The notes beneath the pieces were generated by a model. That model was not told the origin of the DNA. It did not search any database and saw nothing but the letters and a program-made list of their open reading frames with translations. From contig CAKTYF010000083.1 in NCBI GenBank assembly GCA_934631995.1, forward strand, positions 1 through 8,261: a DNA stretch of 8,261 nt, read 5' to 3'. How positions within the stretch are numbered: position 1 is the first letter of the stretch; every line of letters begins with the position of its first letter. The stretch comes from an uncultured Eggerthellaceae bacterium. GTDB lineage: Bacteria > Actinomycetota > Coriobacteriia > Coriobacteriales > Eggerthellaceae. Shown here piece after piece: positions 1 to 6,134 of this stretch. Both the position numbers and the translations under genes were made by a program.

Positions 1-142
1 CGCGGACTATCTATGCACAATCGAGCTGGCGGCCATCAAATACGCCGCGAAGGAAGACGGAGAGACCTACAACAAGTTCTTCGGCGGAATCGGCCCCTTT
101 AAGAAAAACTGGCTCAAGCAGGCGAGGCGCAAGGCCATTTAG
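1..142 (+). CDS. C-terminal end of a probable DUF3800-family protein (5' truncated by window)
   Basis: Reading from base 2 there is an open frame of 46 codons ending in TAG at 140-142, with no start in the window, so only the tail is present. The visible residues include ADYLCTIELAAIKYA, then a KFFGGIGPFKKNWLK segment and a basic end. An 'ADY-C' helix followed by an FFG segment and a lysine-rich 'FKKNWLK' tail is how I remember the C-terminus of many DUF3800 proteins. That family is predicted to be nuclease-like and is often found in mobile or defence-associated regions. The match is from memory on a short fragment, so family is tentative and function is unknown. It is on the same strand as pstS but separated from it by about 500 bp and a terminator, so it is unlikely to be part of the pst operon. 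Confidence 0.5.
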   Translation, partial: ADYLCTIELAAIKYAAKEDGETYNKFFGGIGPFKKNWLKQARRKAI

Positions 143-428
143 CGAACGGCTCTCGCAGACGATGCGACGGTGTGACCTCACTTCCAGTCGCCACATCAAT
201 CGCAAGCGGAACGGCCGAAGGGCAGTAGTGAGCGCATCGGGATGGCTTGGATATGCAGCCAGCAAGGCTGGTCGTGCGAGTCGAGTCCGCAGCAAGACGT
301 GTGCAACTCACTAATCTGATCGTTGAGAGCTTGCAAAGCCCAGTCATTGTCAATCTCGGGAATGCCGGTATGTGCATATGGCGAAAGGTGCGCCATCGAC
401 AGGGAGAAACAGATATCTAGCGTTTCCG
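143..428. other. Intergenic stretch without a confident gene
   Basis: No convincing gene is seen between the DUF3800-like tail and the terminator at 429. The best plus-strand candidate is a 55-codon frame from ATG 253 to TAG 418-420, which stops nine bases before the terminator. It has no Shine-Dalgarno sequence and no recognisable motif. A minus-strand frame covering 196-549 runs through the terminator and the PHO-like repeats and is not credible as a gene. The only small inverted repeat I noticed is CCAGC-aag-GCTGG at 259-271, too short to call. The stretch could be the 3' untranslated region of the upstream gene or a decayed gene remnant. Confidence 0.5.
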
Positions 429-463
429 AGCCCCTGACCCTCATAAACGAGTCAGGGGCTTTT
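429..463 (+). terminator. Strong intrinsic terminator upstream of the pst region
   Basis: A perfect 10-bp stem (AGCCCCTGAC at 429-438 with GTCAGGGGCT at 451-460) encloses a 12-base loop and is followed by a short T run (460-463). It would stop plus-strand transcription coming from the DUF3800-like gene and insulate the pst promoter region. The T run is only four bases, so efficiency is uncertain, but the stem is GC-rich and perfect. Confidence 0.85.
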
Positions 464-484
464 CGAATCCCTCCTAGAGCCCTC

Positions 485-539
485 CACTTTGCAAATTCGT
501 GACAAAAGCGTGATGCGAGATTGACATCCCTCTGACATG
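485..539 (+). promoter_or_regulatory. PHO-box-like tandem 11-bp direct repeats upstream of pstS
   Basis: TGACA-type cores recur exactly every 11 bases: TGACA at 500, TGATG at 511, TGACA at 522 and TGACA at 533, with a weaker TTGCA at 489. The 11-bp units therefore run 485-495, 496-506, 507-517, 518-528 and 529-539. PhoB/PhoP-family response regulators bind head-to-tail 11-bp direct repeats (the E. coli consensus has CTGTCAT repeated at this period), and the pst operon is their classic target. The spacing and sequence are seen directly; assignment to a PhoB-like regulator is inference from family knowledge and gene context. TTGACA at 521-526 also matches a -35 hexamer, but no good -10 lies 16-18 bases further on, which would fit an activator-dependent promoter. 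The array ends about 110 bp before the pstS start codon. Confidence 0.75.
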
Positions 540-638
540 TTCTTTTCAAGACGGCGTTTCAATAGTTTCAGGTCGAAAAGAGGACCGCAAAAGAAAGCAC
601 GAAGCACAAACACGTGCACGACATACGTCGAAATATTG

Positions 639-644
639 AAAGGA
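639..644 (+). promoter_or_regulatory. Ribosome binding site deciding the pstS start
   Basis: AAAGGA lies five bases before ATG 650. An upstream in-frame GTG at 614 has no such site and would add 12 polar residues before the signal peptide, so ATG 650 is chosen. Confidence 0.75.
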
Positions 645-649
645 ACGTC

Positions 650-1522
650 ATGAAATTTAATCGTATTGGCAAGATTTTCGCAAGTGCCGCAGTATGCGCC
701 CTGCTCGCAGCCTCGCTGGCAGGTTGCGGAAGCTCGAACGCAAGCACTTCGGGCAGCGCATCTGCCCAGGGATCCGCAAGCGCGCTTTCGGGCACCATTT
801 CCACGAATGGCTCGACCTCCATGGAAAAAGTAATCGGCACGCTTTCCGAAGCCTTCATGGGCGACAACAGCGGCGTGACCATCACGTACGACGCAACGGG
901 TTCGGGCACCGGCATTGAGAGCGCCAAGAACAAGAGCTGCGATGTGGGCCTGTCCTCCCGCGCACTGAAAGATTCCGAGACTGGATTGAAGTCCATCACC
1001 GTTGCCCTTGATGGCATTGCCATTATCGTGAACGCCGATTCGGGCGTAAGCAACCTGAGCCTGCAGCAAGTAAGCGACATCTTTACCGGCAAGATCACGA
1101 ACTGGAGCGAAGTAGGCGGATCTGACCTGGAGATTTCCTGCATTGGCCGCGAGAGCGGTTCTGGTACCCGCGATGGTTTCGAGTCCATTACCAAGACAAG
1201 CGACTCCTGCAAGCTTGACCAGGAACTCACCTCTACCGGCGCTGTTATCACCGCCGTTTCCAGCTCCAAGAACGCTATTGGCTACGCTTCCCTGTCCTCC
1301 GTTGAAGGCAAAGCTGGCGTGAAGGCCGTCACGATTGACGGTGTGGCCTGCTCCGAGGCTACGGTTCTTGACGGCAGCTACAAGATCCAGCGTCCGTTCA
1401 ACTTCATCGTCTCGGAAGATGCTCAGCTCTCCCCCGCTGCTCAGGCGTTCATTGAGTTCGCCACCGGCAAGGATGCCGCATCGCTTATCCGCGAAGCAGG
1501 CGCTGTACCAACCGCTGCTTAA
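650..1522 (+). CDS. pstS: Phosphate ABC transporter substrate-binding lipoprotein PstS
   Basis: This is the extracytoplasmic phosphate receptor of the PstSCAB high-affinity importer: it binds orthophosphate and delivers it to the PstC/PstA channel. The 290-residue product begins with a lipoprotein signal peptide (basic MKFNRIGK, hydrophobic stretch about 9-23, lipobox L-A-G-C with lipidated Cys26), so it should be anchored to the outer face of the cytoplasmic membrane. A Ser/Ala/Gly-rich linker (about 27-47) leads to the binding domain. Phosphate-contact motifs of the family are visible: NGSTSM (53-58), ATGSGTG (82-88) with SCDVGLSSR (96-104), and GRESGSGTRDGF (166-177). The IFTGKITNWSEVGG segment (144-157) is also typical. 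It is the first gene of the operon, behind a PHO-box-like array, and is followed directly by a terminator hairpin, suggesting it is made in excess over the membrane subunits. No truncation is seen. Confidence 0.95.
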   Translation: MKFNRIGKIFASAAVCALLAASLAGCGSSNASTSGSASAQGSASALSGTISTNGSTSMEKVIGTLSEAFMGDNSGVTITYDATGSGTGIESAKNKSCDVGLSSRALKDSETGLKSITVALDGIAIIVNADSGVSNLSLQQVSDIFTGKITNWSEVGGSDLEISCIGRESGSGTRDGFESITKTSDSCKLDQELTSTGAVITAVSSSKNAIGYASLSSVEGKAGVKAVTIDGVACSEATVLDGSYKIQRPFNFIVSEDAQLSPAAQAFIEFATGKDAASLIREAGAVPTAA

Positions 1523-1536
1523 TCACCCACCGACCG

Positions 1537-1584
1537 AAAGCCGGATGCGCGCATCGAACGTGATGCAACCGCGTCCGGCTTTTT
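1537..1584 (+). terminator. Hairpin terminator/attenuator between pstS and pstC
   Basis: AGCCGGATGCG (1539-1549) pairs with CGCGTCCGGCT (1570-1580), with one G-T pair, and an inner GCATC/GATGC pairing extends the stem. A run of five T (1580-1584) follows. It begins 15 bases after the pstS stop. I see no strong promoter between it and pstC, so partial read-through is the likely way the downstream genes are expressed, giving high PstS relative to PstCAB. A weak promoter or a processing site in 1585-1660 cannot be excluded. Confidence 0.85.
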
Positions 1585-1661
1585 CATGAGCCCGGGCACG
1601 TGTGCGACAACGCGAAGCACGAACGCATAAGCAATAAGCCCGCGGCAACTAGATGCAATAC

Positions 1662-1667
1662 AAGGAG
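1662..1667 (+). promoter_or_regulatory. Ribosome binding site deciding the pstC start
   Basis: AAGGAG sits ten bases before ATG 1678. The other in-frame ATG (1669) is only one base from this site and too close to be used; GTG 1600 further upstream has no comparable site. Confidence 0.7.
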
Positions 1668-1677
1668 AATGCACAAC

Positions 1678-2541
1678 ATGAAACCAAAAGAATTCGTCGA
1701 GGTCGTGTTCAACGGCGTGTTTTTCGCCTGCGGCATGCTCTCTGTGGCTTTCGTGGTGGGTATTACCGCCTACCTGATAGCATCGGGGATTCCCGCCATT
1801 GCGGAAATCGGCCCCGTCAACTTCTTGCTGGGACAGGTTTGGAATCCCGGCAAAGAACAGTACGGCATTTTGCCCTTCATTTTGACCAGCGTATACGGCA
1901 CTTTGGGTGCGCTTGTTATTGGCCTGCCACTGGGCCTGTTCACTGCCATGTTTTTGTCGAAGTATGCAGGAAAGAAATCGGGGCGCGTTATCCGCAGCGC
2001 CGTTGAGCTGCTTGCAGGCATCCCCTCGGTCGTCTACGGCCTTGTTGGCATGATCGTGCTGGTTCCCGCTATTCAACACGCGTTCAGCCTTTCCAGCGGC
2101 GCTACGCTACTCGCTGCGATTCTGGTGCTAACCATCATGATTCTGCCCTACATCGTCAACGTTTCCTCCACCGCGCTTGATGCCGTTCCGAAAGAATACG
2201 AAGAAGGCTCGCTGGCACTGGGCGCCACGAAAACCGAGACATACTTCAAAGTCTCGCTGCACGCCGCCCGCAGCGGCATTGCAACCGCTGTTATTCAGGG
2301 CGTGGGTCGTGCGCTGGGCGAGGCCATGGCCATCATCATGGTAGCGGGCAACGTAGCGAACATGCCCGATCTCTTCGGTTCAGTACGCTTCCTAACCACC
2401 GCCATCGTCAGCGAAATGTCCTACGCATCGTACGGAAGCCTGCACCGCGAAGCGCTGTTCTCCATTGGATTGGTGCTGTTCGTGTTCATTGTGCTGGTCA
2501 ACGTGGTACTTAACCTGATCACCCGCCGAAAGGAAGACTAA
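1678..2541 (+). CDS. pstC: Phosphate ABC transporter permease PstC
   Basis: One of the two membrane subunits that form the phosphate channel. The 287-residue product has about six hydrophobic segments (roughly 12-36, 65-92, 108-130, 141-163, 206-226, 258-282). The family's cytoplasmic coupling loop (EAA-like) is seen at about 175-204 with EEGSLALGATKTETYFKV, the site that docks onto PstB. Other family signatures include WNPGKEQYGILPFI (55-68), ELLAGIPSVVYGLVG (110-124) and GRALGEAMAI (210-219). It is a little shorter than the E. coli protein (about 319) but looks complete. It lies 155 bp after pstS, beyond the terminator hairpin. Its stop TAA (2539-2541) shares its last A with the pstA start, indicating translational coupling. 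PstC is told from PstA by gene order and by the WNP and ALGEAMA motifs. Confidence 0.95.
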   Translation: MKPKEFVEVVFNGVFFACGMLSVAFVVGITAYLIASGIPAIAEIGPVNFLLGQVWNPGKEQYGILPFILTSVYGTLGALVIGLPLGLFTAMFLSKYAGKKSGRVIRSAVELLAGIPSVVYGLVGMIVLVPAIQHAFSLSSGATLLAAILVLTIMILPYIVNVSSTALDAVPKEYEEGSLALGATKTETYFKVSLHAARSGIATAVIQGVGRALGEAMAIIMVAGNVANMPDLFGSVRFLTTAIVSEMSYASYGSLHREALFSIGLVLFVFIVLVNVVLNLITRRKED

Positions 2542-3569
2542 TGCAACAAGAGTTCCAACAAGCAACTGCGGGCGCGGGCGAAGGCGTTATGTCCCCCACG
2601 CCGCTGCAGAAAGCCGCAAACGGCATGAACAACGCTGGCGCGGAGATAGCGCAGGCGGCGCAGTTTTCGCCCAAGAAGAGCGCGCGCGACAAAGCCGCCG
2701 AATTCGACCAAGCAGAAGACAGAATTTCCCCGGTGCGTCACGCAAAAGACGTTTTGCTGCGTGGCCTGGTGTACGGAAGCGGCATTGTGGTATGCGTGGT
2801 GCTGGCCGCCATCATTGGCTACATCTTCTACCGCGGCGTGCCAGGCATCACTACCGAGCTGCTTACCACGCAAACAAGCTACGTGCATGACACCATTGGC
2901 ATTCTGCCGAACATCCTGAACACGCTCTACATTGTGCTGGTGGCAATGGTCATTGTGATCCCCTTGGACGTGTGCGCTGCGGTTTACCTGAACGAATACG
3001 CCACGAACAAGCGCTTGGTGCGCATCATCGGGTTTGCCGTTGAAACGCTCACGGGCATCCCTTCTGTTATTTTTGGCCTGGTAGGCATGCTGTTCTTCAT
3101 TCAGCTGCTGGGACTGCAAGCAGGTGTTTTGGCAGGCGGTCTGACCTTGGTGGTTATGGTTTTGCCCACCATCATCAGCAACACGCTTGAAAGTCTGAAG
3201 ACCATCCCCCATTCCTACCGCGAAGGCTCGCTTGCCTTGGGAAGCGGCAAATGGCACATGGTGCGCACCGTGGTTCTGCCCAACGCCATGAACGGCATTG
3301 CGACCGGCTGCATTTTGGCTGTTGGACGTATTGTGGGTGAATCCGCCGCCCTGCTGTACACGGCTGGTTTCGGCTTGATCCTGAACAGCTTTATGACCGC
3401 TTTGCAGTCTTCCAGCGCAACGCTGACCGTGGCCCTGTACGTGTACGCAACGGAGCGCGGCGAGCTCAACGTGGCGTTTTCGGTAGCAACCATCCTCATG
3501 GTGCTCACCCTTCTTTTGAATCTTGCCGCTAACTTGGCATCTTCCAAACTCAAATATAAGGAGAACTAG
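2541..3569 (+). CDS. pstA: Phosphate ABC transporter permease PstA, with long hydrophilic N-terminus
   Basis: The second membrane subunit of the phosphate channel, 342 residues. The first about 72 residues are polar and Ala/Gln-rich without a membrane segment; six hydrophobic segments then follow (about 74-97, 120-148, 162-190, 196-214, 250-283, 308-334). The EAA-like coupling loop is at about 226-256 (YREGSLALGSGKWHMVRTVV), and TLTGIPSVIFGLVG (169-182) and GRIVGESAALLYTAG (262-276) are family motifs. The ATG overlaps the pstC stop by one base and is preceded by AAAGGAAG (2529-2536), so this start is well supported. An internal ATG at 2589 (Met17) would shorten the extension only slightly. 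Homologues such as the E. coli protein are nearer 300 residues, so the extension is unusual. It is followed two bases later by pstB. Confidence 0.95.
   Translation: MQQEFQQATAGAGEGVMSPTPLQKAANGMNNAGAEIAQAAQFSPKKSARDKAAEFDQAEDRISPVRHAKDVLLRGLVYGSGIVVCVVLAAIIGYIFYRGVPGITTELLTTQTSYVHDTIGILPNILNTLYIVLVAMVIVIPLDVCAAVYLNEYATNKRLVRIIGFAVETLTGIPSVIFGLVGMLFFIQLLGLQAGVLAGGLTLVVMVLPTIISNTLESLKTIPHSYREGSLALGSGKWHMVRTVVLPNAMNGIATGCILAVGRIVGESAALLYTAGFGLILNSFMTALQSSSATLTVALYVYATERGELNVAFSVATILMVLTLLLNLAANLASSKLKYKEN
3558..3563 (+). promoter_or_regulatory. Ribosome binding site deciding the pstB start
   Basis: AAGGAG lies seven bases before ATG 3571 and inside the last codons of pstA. It supports ATG 3571 over an upstream in-frame ATG at 3523, which would overlap pstA by 47 bases. 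Confidence 0.75.
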
Positions 3570-3570
3570 T

Positions 3571-4413
3571 ATGACCAGCACTACCAATGCAGTCACTATG
3601 ACCGCAGAACCCGCCGCACCGGCACCTACTGCGACCGTTGCGGCCGCAACCAGCACCCTGCCCATCAGCTTCGAGATTTCGAACCTGAACTTGTGGTATG
3701 GCGCACATCATGCACTGCACGACATCAACATCGACATTCCGGCAAACCAAGTAACCGCGCTGATCGGCCCTTCCGGATGCGGCAAATCAACGTTCCTGAA
3801 AACGCTCAACCGCATGCAAGACCTGGTAGAAAGCGTGCGTATTGAGGGCCAGGTTCTGTTCAACGGACAAGACATCTACGGACCGAAAGTCGACGTCACC
3901 GCACTTCGCAAGAACGTGGGCATGGTGTTCCAAAAAGCGAATCCCTTCCCCATGAGCATCTACGAAAACGTGGCATACGGCCCTAAAGTCCACGGAATTC
4001 GCAGCAAAGAGCAGCTGGATGCCATCGTTGAAGAATCGCTGCGCGGCGCGGCGCTGTGGAACGAAGTAAAGGACCGCCTGAAGAAGAGCGCACTGGGCCT
4101 GTCCGGCGGCCAGCAGCAACGTTTGTGCATTGCACGCGCACTGGCAGTCAAGCCGCAAGTGTTGCTGCTTGACGAATCCACCAGCGCTTTGGACCCCATT
4201 TCAACTGGCCAGATCGAAGAGCTGGTGGGCGAACTGAAAGAGAAGTACACCGTGATCATGGTTACGCACAACATGCAGCAAGCAGTGCGCGTATCCGACC
4301 ACGCAGCATTCTTCCTTTTGGGCGATTTAGTGGAATTCGCCCCCACAGGACAGCTTTTCAACTATCCTCAAGACAAACGAACCGCCGACTACGTTTCTGG
4401 ACGTTTCGGCTAA
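3571..4413 (+). CDS. pstB: Phosphate ABC transporter ATP-binding protein PstB
   Basis: The cytoplasmic ATPase that drives phosphate import through PstC/PstA. The 280-residue product shows a complete nucleotide-binding domain: Walker A GPSGCGKST (66-74), Q-loop Gln121 in VFQKANPFPMSIYENV, signature LSGGQQQRLCIARALA (177-192), Walker B VLLLDE (197-202) and switch His233. The segments NPFPMSIYENVAYGP and SALDPIST are typical of PstB within the ABC ATPases. The residue after the Walker B glutamate is Ser203 where most ABC ATPases have Pro (DEST rather than DEPT/DEPC); this should be tolerated. About 33 N-terminal residues rich in Thr/Ala/Pro precede the domain; an internal ATG at 3598 (Met10) would trim part of it. 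The gene starts two bases after the pstA stop, in the same operon. phoU, which often follows pstB, is not here. Confidence 0.95.
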   Translation: MTSTTNAVTMTAEPAAPAPTATVAAATSTLPISFEISNLNLWYGAHHALHDINIDIPANQVTALIGPSGCGKSTFLKTLNRMQDLVESVRIEGQVLFNGQDIYGPKVDVTALRKNVGMVFQKANPFPMSIYENVAYGPKVHGIRSKEQLDAIVEESLRGAALWNEVKDRLKKSALGLSGGQQQRLCIARALAVKPQVLLLDESTSALDPISTGQIEELVGELKEKYTVIMVTHNMQQAVRVSDHAAFFLLGDLVEFAPTGQLFNYPQDKRTADYVSGRFG

Positions 4414-4438
4414 TCAGATAGACGTGAAAGAAGATTAC

Positions 4439-5386
4439 ATGACACAAGAGAAAACAAAAACCGGAATCAAAACAGCCGCCGAAGCTGCATCTGGCGCCAA
4501 CGAGCTTGGCCAAGGTGCAGCGAGCGCGGGTGCGGCAGGCGCCACCGCAGTCGAAGCCGTCTACGAAACCTGTGCTGAGCAAGCAAAACTTGACGCGCAG
4601 AAAGAAGCAGCCCTGGCGGATATTCGCACGAAAAGCGGCTTCATCTGCGATATGGATGGCGTGGTCTACCACGGCAACAAGGCGCTTCCCGGCGCAGCCG
4701 AGCTGGTTGCATGGTTCAAAAAGCAGGGGAAGCATTATCTGTTCCTGACGAACGCCTCTGACAAAACCCCGCTTGAGCTGCACATGAAGCTTCACCGCAT
4801 GGGCATTGATGTTGAGCCCGAGCACTTCTACACCAGCGCACTGGCCACGGCGCGCTTCTTGTCGTCGCAAAAGCCCGGATGCAGCGCGTACATCATTGGC
4901 GATCACGGCCTGCATAACGCGCTCTACGACGAAGGTATTGCGTACAACGACGTTGACCCCGACTACGTGGTAGTGGGCGAAACCGACGACTTCCGCTTTG
5001 AGCACATCAAAAACGCCATGAACCTGGTGAACAAGGGCGCGGGGCTTATTGCCACAAACTCCGATATTACTGGCCCCATTGAGGGCGGCTTCAAGCCTGC
5101 GTGCAAGGCGTTGGTGGCAAGCATCGAAGTTGCAACGGGCGTGAATGCGTACTTTGTAGGTAAGCCAAATCCCCTGATGATGCGCACGGGCTTGGAAATT
5201 CTGGGCGTTCACTCTGCAGACTCCGTGATGATTGGCGATCGCATGGACACCGATATGGTGGGCGGCATTGAAGCCGGCATGGAAACCGCTCTCGTTCTTT
5301 CTGGCGTATCCACCCTGGAAACCGTGGCACAATATCCGTTCAGACCGCGCGTTATTTTGAACGGCGTGGGCGACATCTGCAAATAA
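4439..5386 (+). CDS. HAD-superfamily (type IIA, NagD-like) phosphatase
   Basis: A soluble Mg-dependent phosphohydrolase of the HAD superfamily, subfamily IIA, which includes NagD (a nucleotide monophosphate phosphatase in E. coli), p-nitrophenyl phosphatases and AraL-like sugar phosphatases. In the 315-residue product the catalytic DMDGV is at 71-75 (nucleophile Asp71, acid/base Asp73), motif II is LTNAS (103-107), motif III Lys242 is in GKPNPLMM, and motif IV is GDRMDTDM (266-273). The large C2-type cap lies between motifs II and III. The core is of normal length; about 66 alanine-rich N-terminal residues before it are extra. ATG 4439 has a purine-rich AAAGAAG just upstream; an in-frame GTG at 4424 is possible but less well placed. 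The gene starts 25 bp after pstB with no terminator between, so co-transcription with pst is likely. Release of phosphate from nucleotides or sugar phosphates during phosphate shortage is a plausible role but is inferred from position only. Confidence 0.88.
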   Translation: MTQEKTKTGIKTAAEAASGANELGQGAASAGAAGATAVEAVYETCAEQAKLDAQKEAALADIRTKSGFICDMDGVVYHGNKALPGAAELVAWFKKQGKHYLFLTNASDKTPLELHMKLHRMGIDVEPEHFYTSALATARFLSSQKPGCSAYIIGDHGLHNALYDEGIAYNDVDPDYVVVGETDDFRFEHIKNAMNLVNKGAGLIATNSDITGPIEGGFKPACKALVASIEVATGVNAYFVGKPNPLMMRTGLEILGVHSADSVMIGDRMDTDMVGGIEAGMETALVLSGVSTLETVAQYPFRPRVILNGVGDICK

Positions 5387-5398
5387 GAGTACGGGCAC

Positions 5399-5427
5399 AG
5401 CGGCGCAACAGGGAAGCTGCGCGCGCT
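5399..5427 (+). other. GC-rich imperfect hairpin between the HAD and radical SAM genes
   Basis: AGCG-GCGCA (5399-5407) can pair with TGCGC-GCGCT (5418-5427), giving nine pairs with one bulged base and a 10-base loop. No T run follows, so it is not an intrinsic terminator. It could be an mRNA processing or stabilising element, or chance in GC-rich spacer. Confidence 0.3.
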
Positions 5428-5454
5428 AAGGGAGCATCACAGAGCGGCAAGACC

Positions 5455-6093
5455 ATGGAAAACAAAACATCGCAAACCATCGTTTATCCCGTTTATCAGG
5501 GGCTTTATGTTAATCTGACGAATCGTTGCAGCTGCGGCTGCACGTTTTGCATTCGACGCAAGGCAAGCGGCGTAGGCAGCGACGGCAACGGAGCAAGCAA
5601 CGTTTTATGGCTTGATCATGAGCCAGATTTCACCGAGGTCATGGCTGCATTCGACGAGCAGGACATGAGCCGCTACAACGAAGTAGTATTCTGCGGTTAC
5701 GGCGAGCCAACCTGCGCTTTTGACGTGCTCAAGCAGGTTGCAGCCGAAGTGAAGCGCCGCTACCATCTACCAACGCGCATCAACACAAACGGACAAGGGT
5801 GCCTTATCAACAAGCGTGACATTTGCCCCGAGTTCGAAGGTATCATTGACACCGTGTCCATTAGCCTGAATGCCCCTACAGCGGAAAAATATCAAGAGAA
5901 CGTCCTCAGTGAGTTCGGCGAGCAGTCTTTTTACGCCATGCTCGATTTCGCGCGTGAAGTGCGCAAATACGTTCCCAACGTGGTAATGACCACCGTTGAT
6001 ACCACCATCAGCCACGAAGAAGAAGCCGCATGCCAGAAGATTTGCAACGAGCTTGGTGTTCGCTACCGCATTCGCACCCTGGCAAGCGCGTAG
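5455..6093 (+). CDS. Small radical SAM protein, TatD-associated type
   Basis: A compact 212-residue radical S-adenosylmethionine protein. The [4Fe-4S]-binding CX3CX2C motif is at Cys25, Cys29 and Cys32 within NRCSCGCTFCIRR; an additional Cys27 lies inside it. A GGE-like SAM-contact motif appears as CGYGEPT (80-86), followed by TRINTNGQG (107-115) and DTVSISLNAPT (132-142), the usual strand order of a radical SAM partial barrel. Size and the 'YVNLTNRC' opening recall the small radical SAM proteins found next to or fused to TatD nucleases, whose reaction is not established; this subfamily call is from memory. There is no TatD gene next to it here and no extra C-terminal cluster domain. It lies 68 bp after the HAD gene on the same strand. 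ATG 5455 has no good Shine-Dalgarno (an AAGGGAG at 5428-5434 is too distant), so translation may be weak. It is the last plus-strand gene. Confidence 0.82.
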   Translation: MENKTSQTIVYPVYQGLYVNLTNRCSCGCTFCIRRKASGVGSDGNGASNVLWLDHEPDFTEVMAAFDEQDMSRYNEVVFCGYGEPTCAFDVLKQVAAEVKRRYHLPTRINTNGQGCLINKRDICPEFEGIIDTVSISLNAPTAEKYQENVLSEFGEQSFYAMLDFAREVRKYVPNVVMTTVDTTISHEEEAACQKICNELGVRYRIRTLASA

Positions 6094-6134
6094 AGCGCGA
6101 CCGGCAACGCCCAAGGACCGCCCAACGTCCCACG

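Noticed and set aside
462..487. TTCGAATC followed by CCTCC and a CCA-like end, resembling a tRNA T-loop and 3' end
   Set aside because: The bases before TTCGAAT cannot form a T stem with those after it, and no anticodon or D arm is found upstream; the bases belong to the terminator tail and spacer.
541..570. Possible -10 hexamers (for example AATAGT at 561-566) for the pstS promoter
   Set aside because: Spacing from TTGACA (521-526) or CTGACA (532-537) is not 16-18 bases and matches are weak; the transcription start cannot be fixed from sequence alone.
614..649. GTG start for pstS at 614
   Set aside because: It would place 12 polar residues before a normal lipoprotein signal peptide and lacks a ribosome binding site, whereas ATG 650 has AAAGGA five bases upstream.
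452..1269. Two minus-strand open frames opposite the pstS promoter and gene
   Set aside because: They run through the PHO-box-like repeats and the PstS coding region and show no protein family features.
2538..3665. Long minus-strand open frame (about 375 codons) opposite pstA
   Set aside because: It is antisense to a clear PstA with all family motifs; its product is rich in His, Gln and Arg with no recognisable domain. It is a by-product of codon usage in the plus-strand gene.
4358..5398. Long minus-strand open frame (about 346 codons) opposite the HAD phosphatase gene
   Set aside because: The plus strand carries intact HAD motifs over the same interval, and the antisense product has a biased, domain-free composition.
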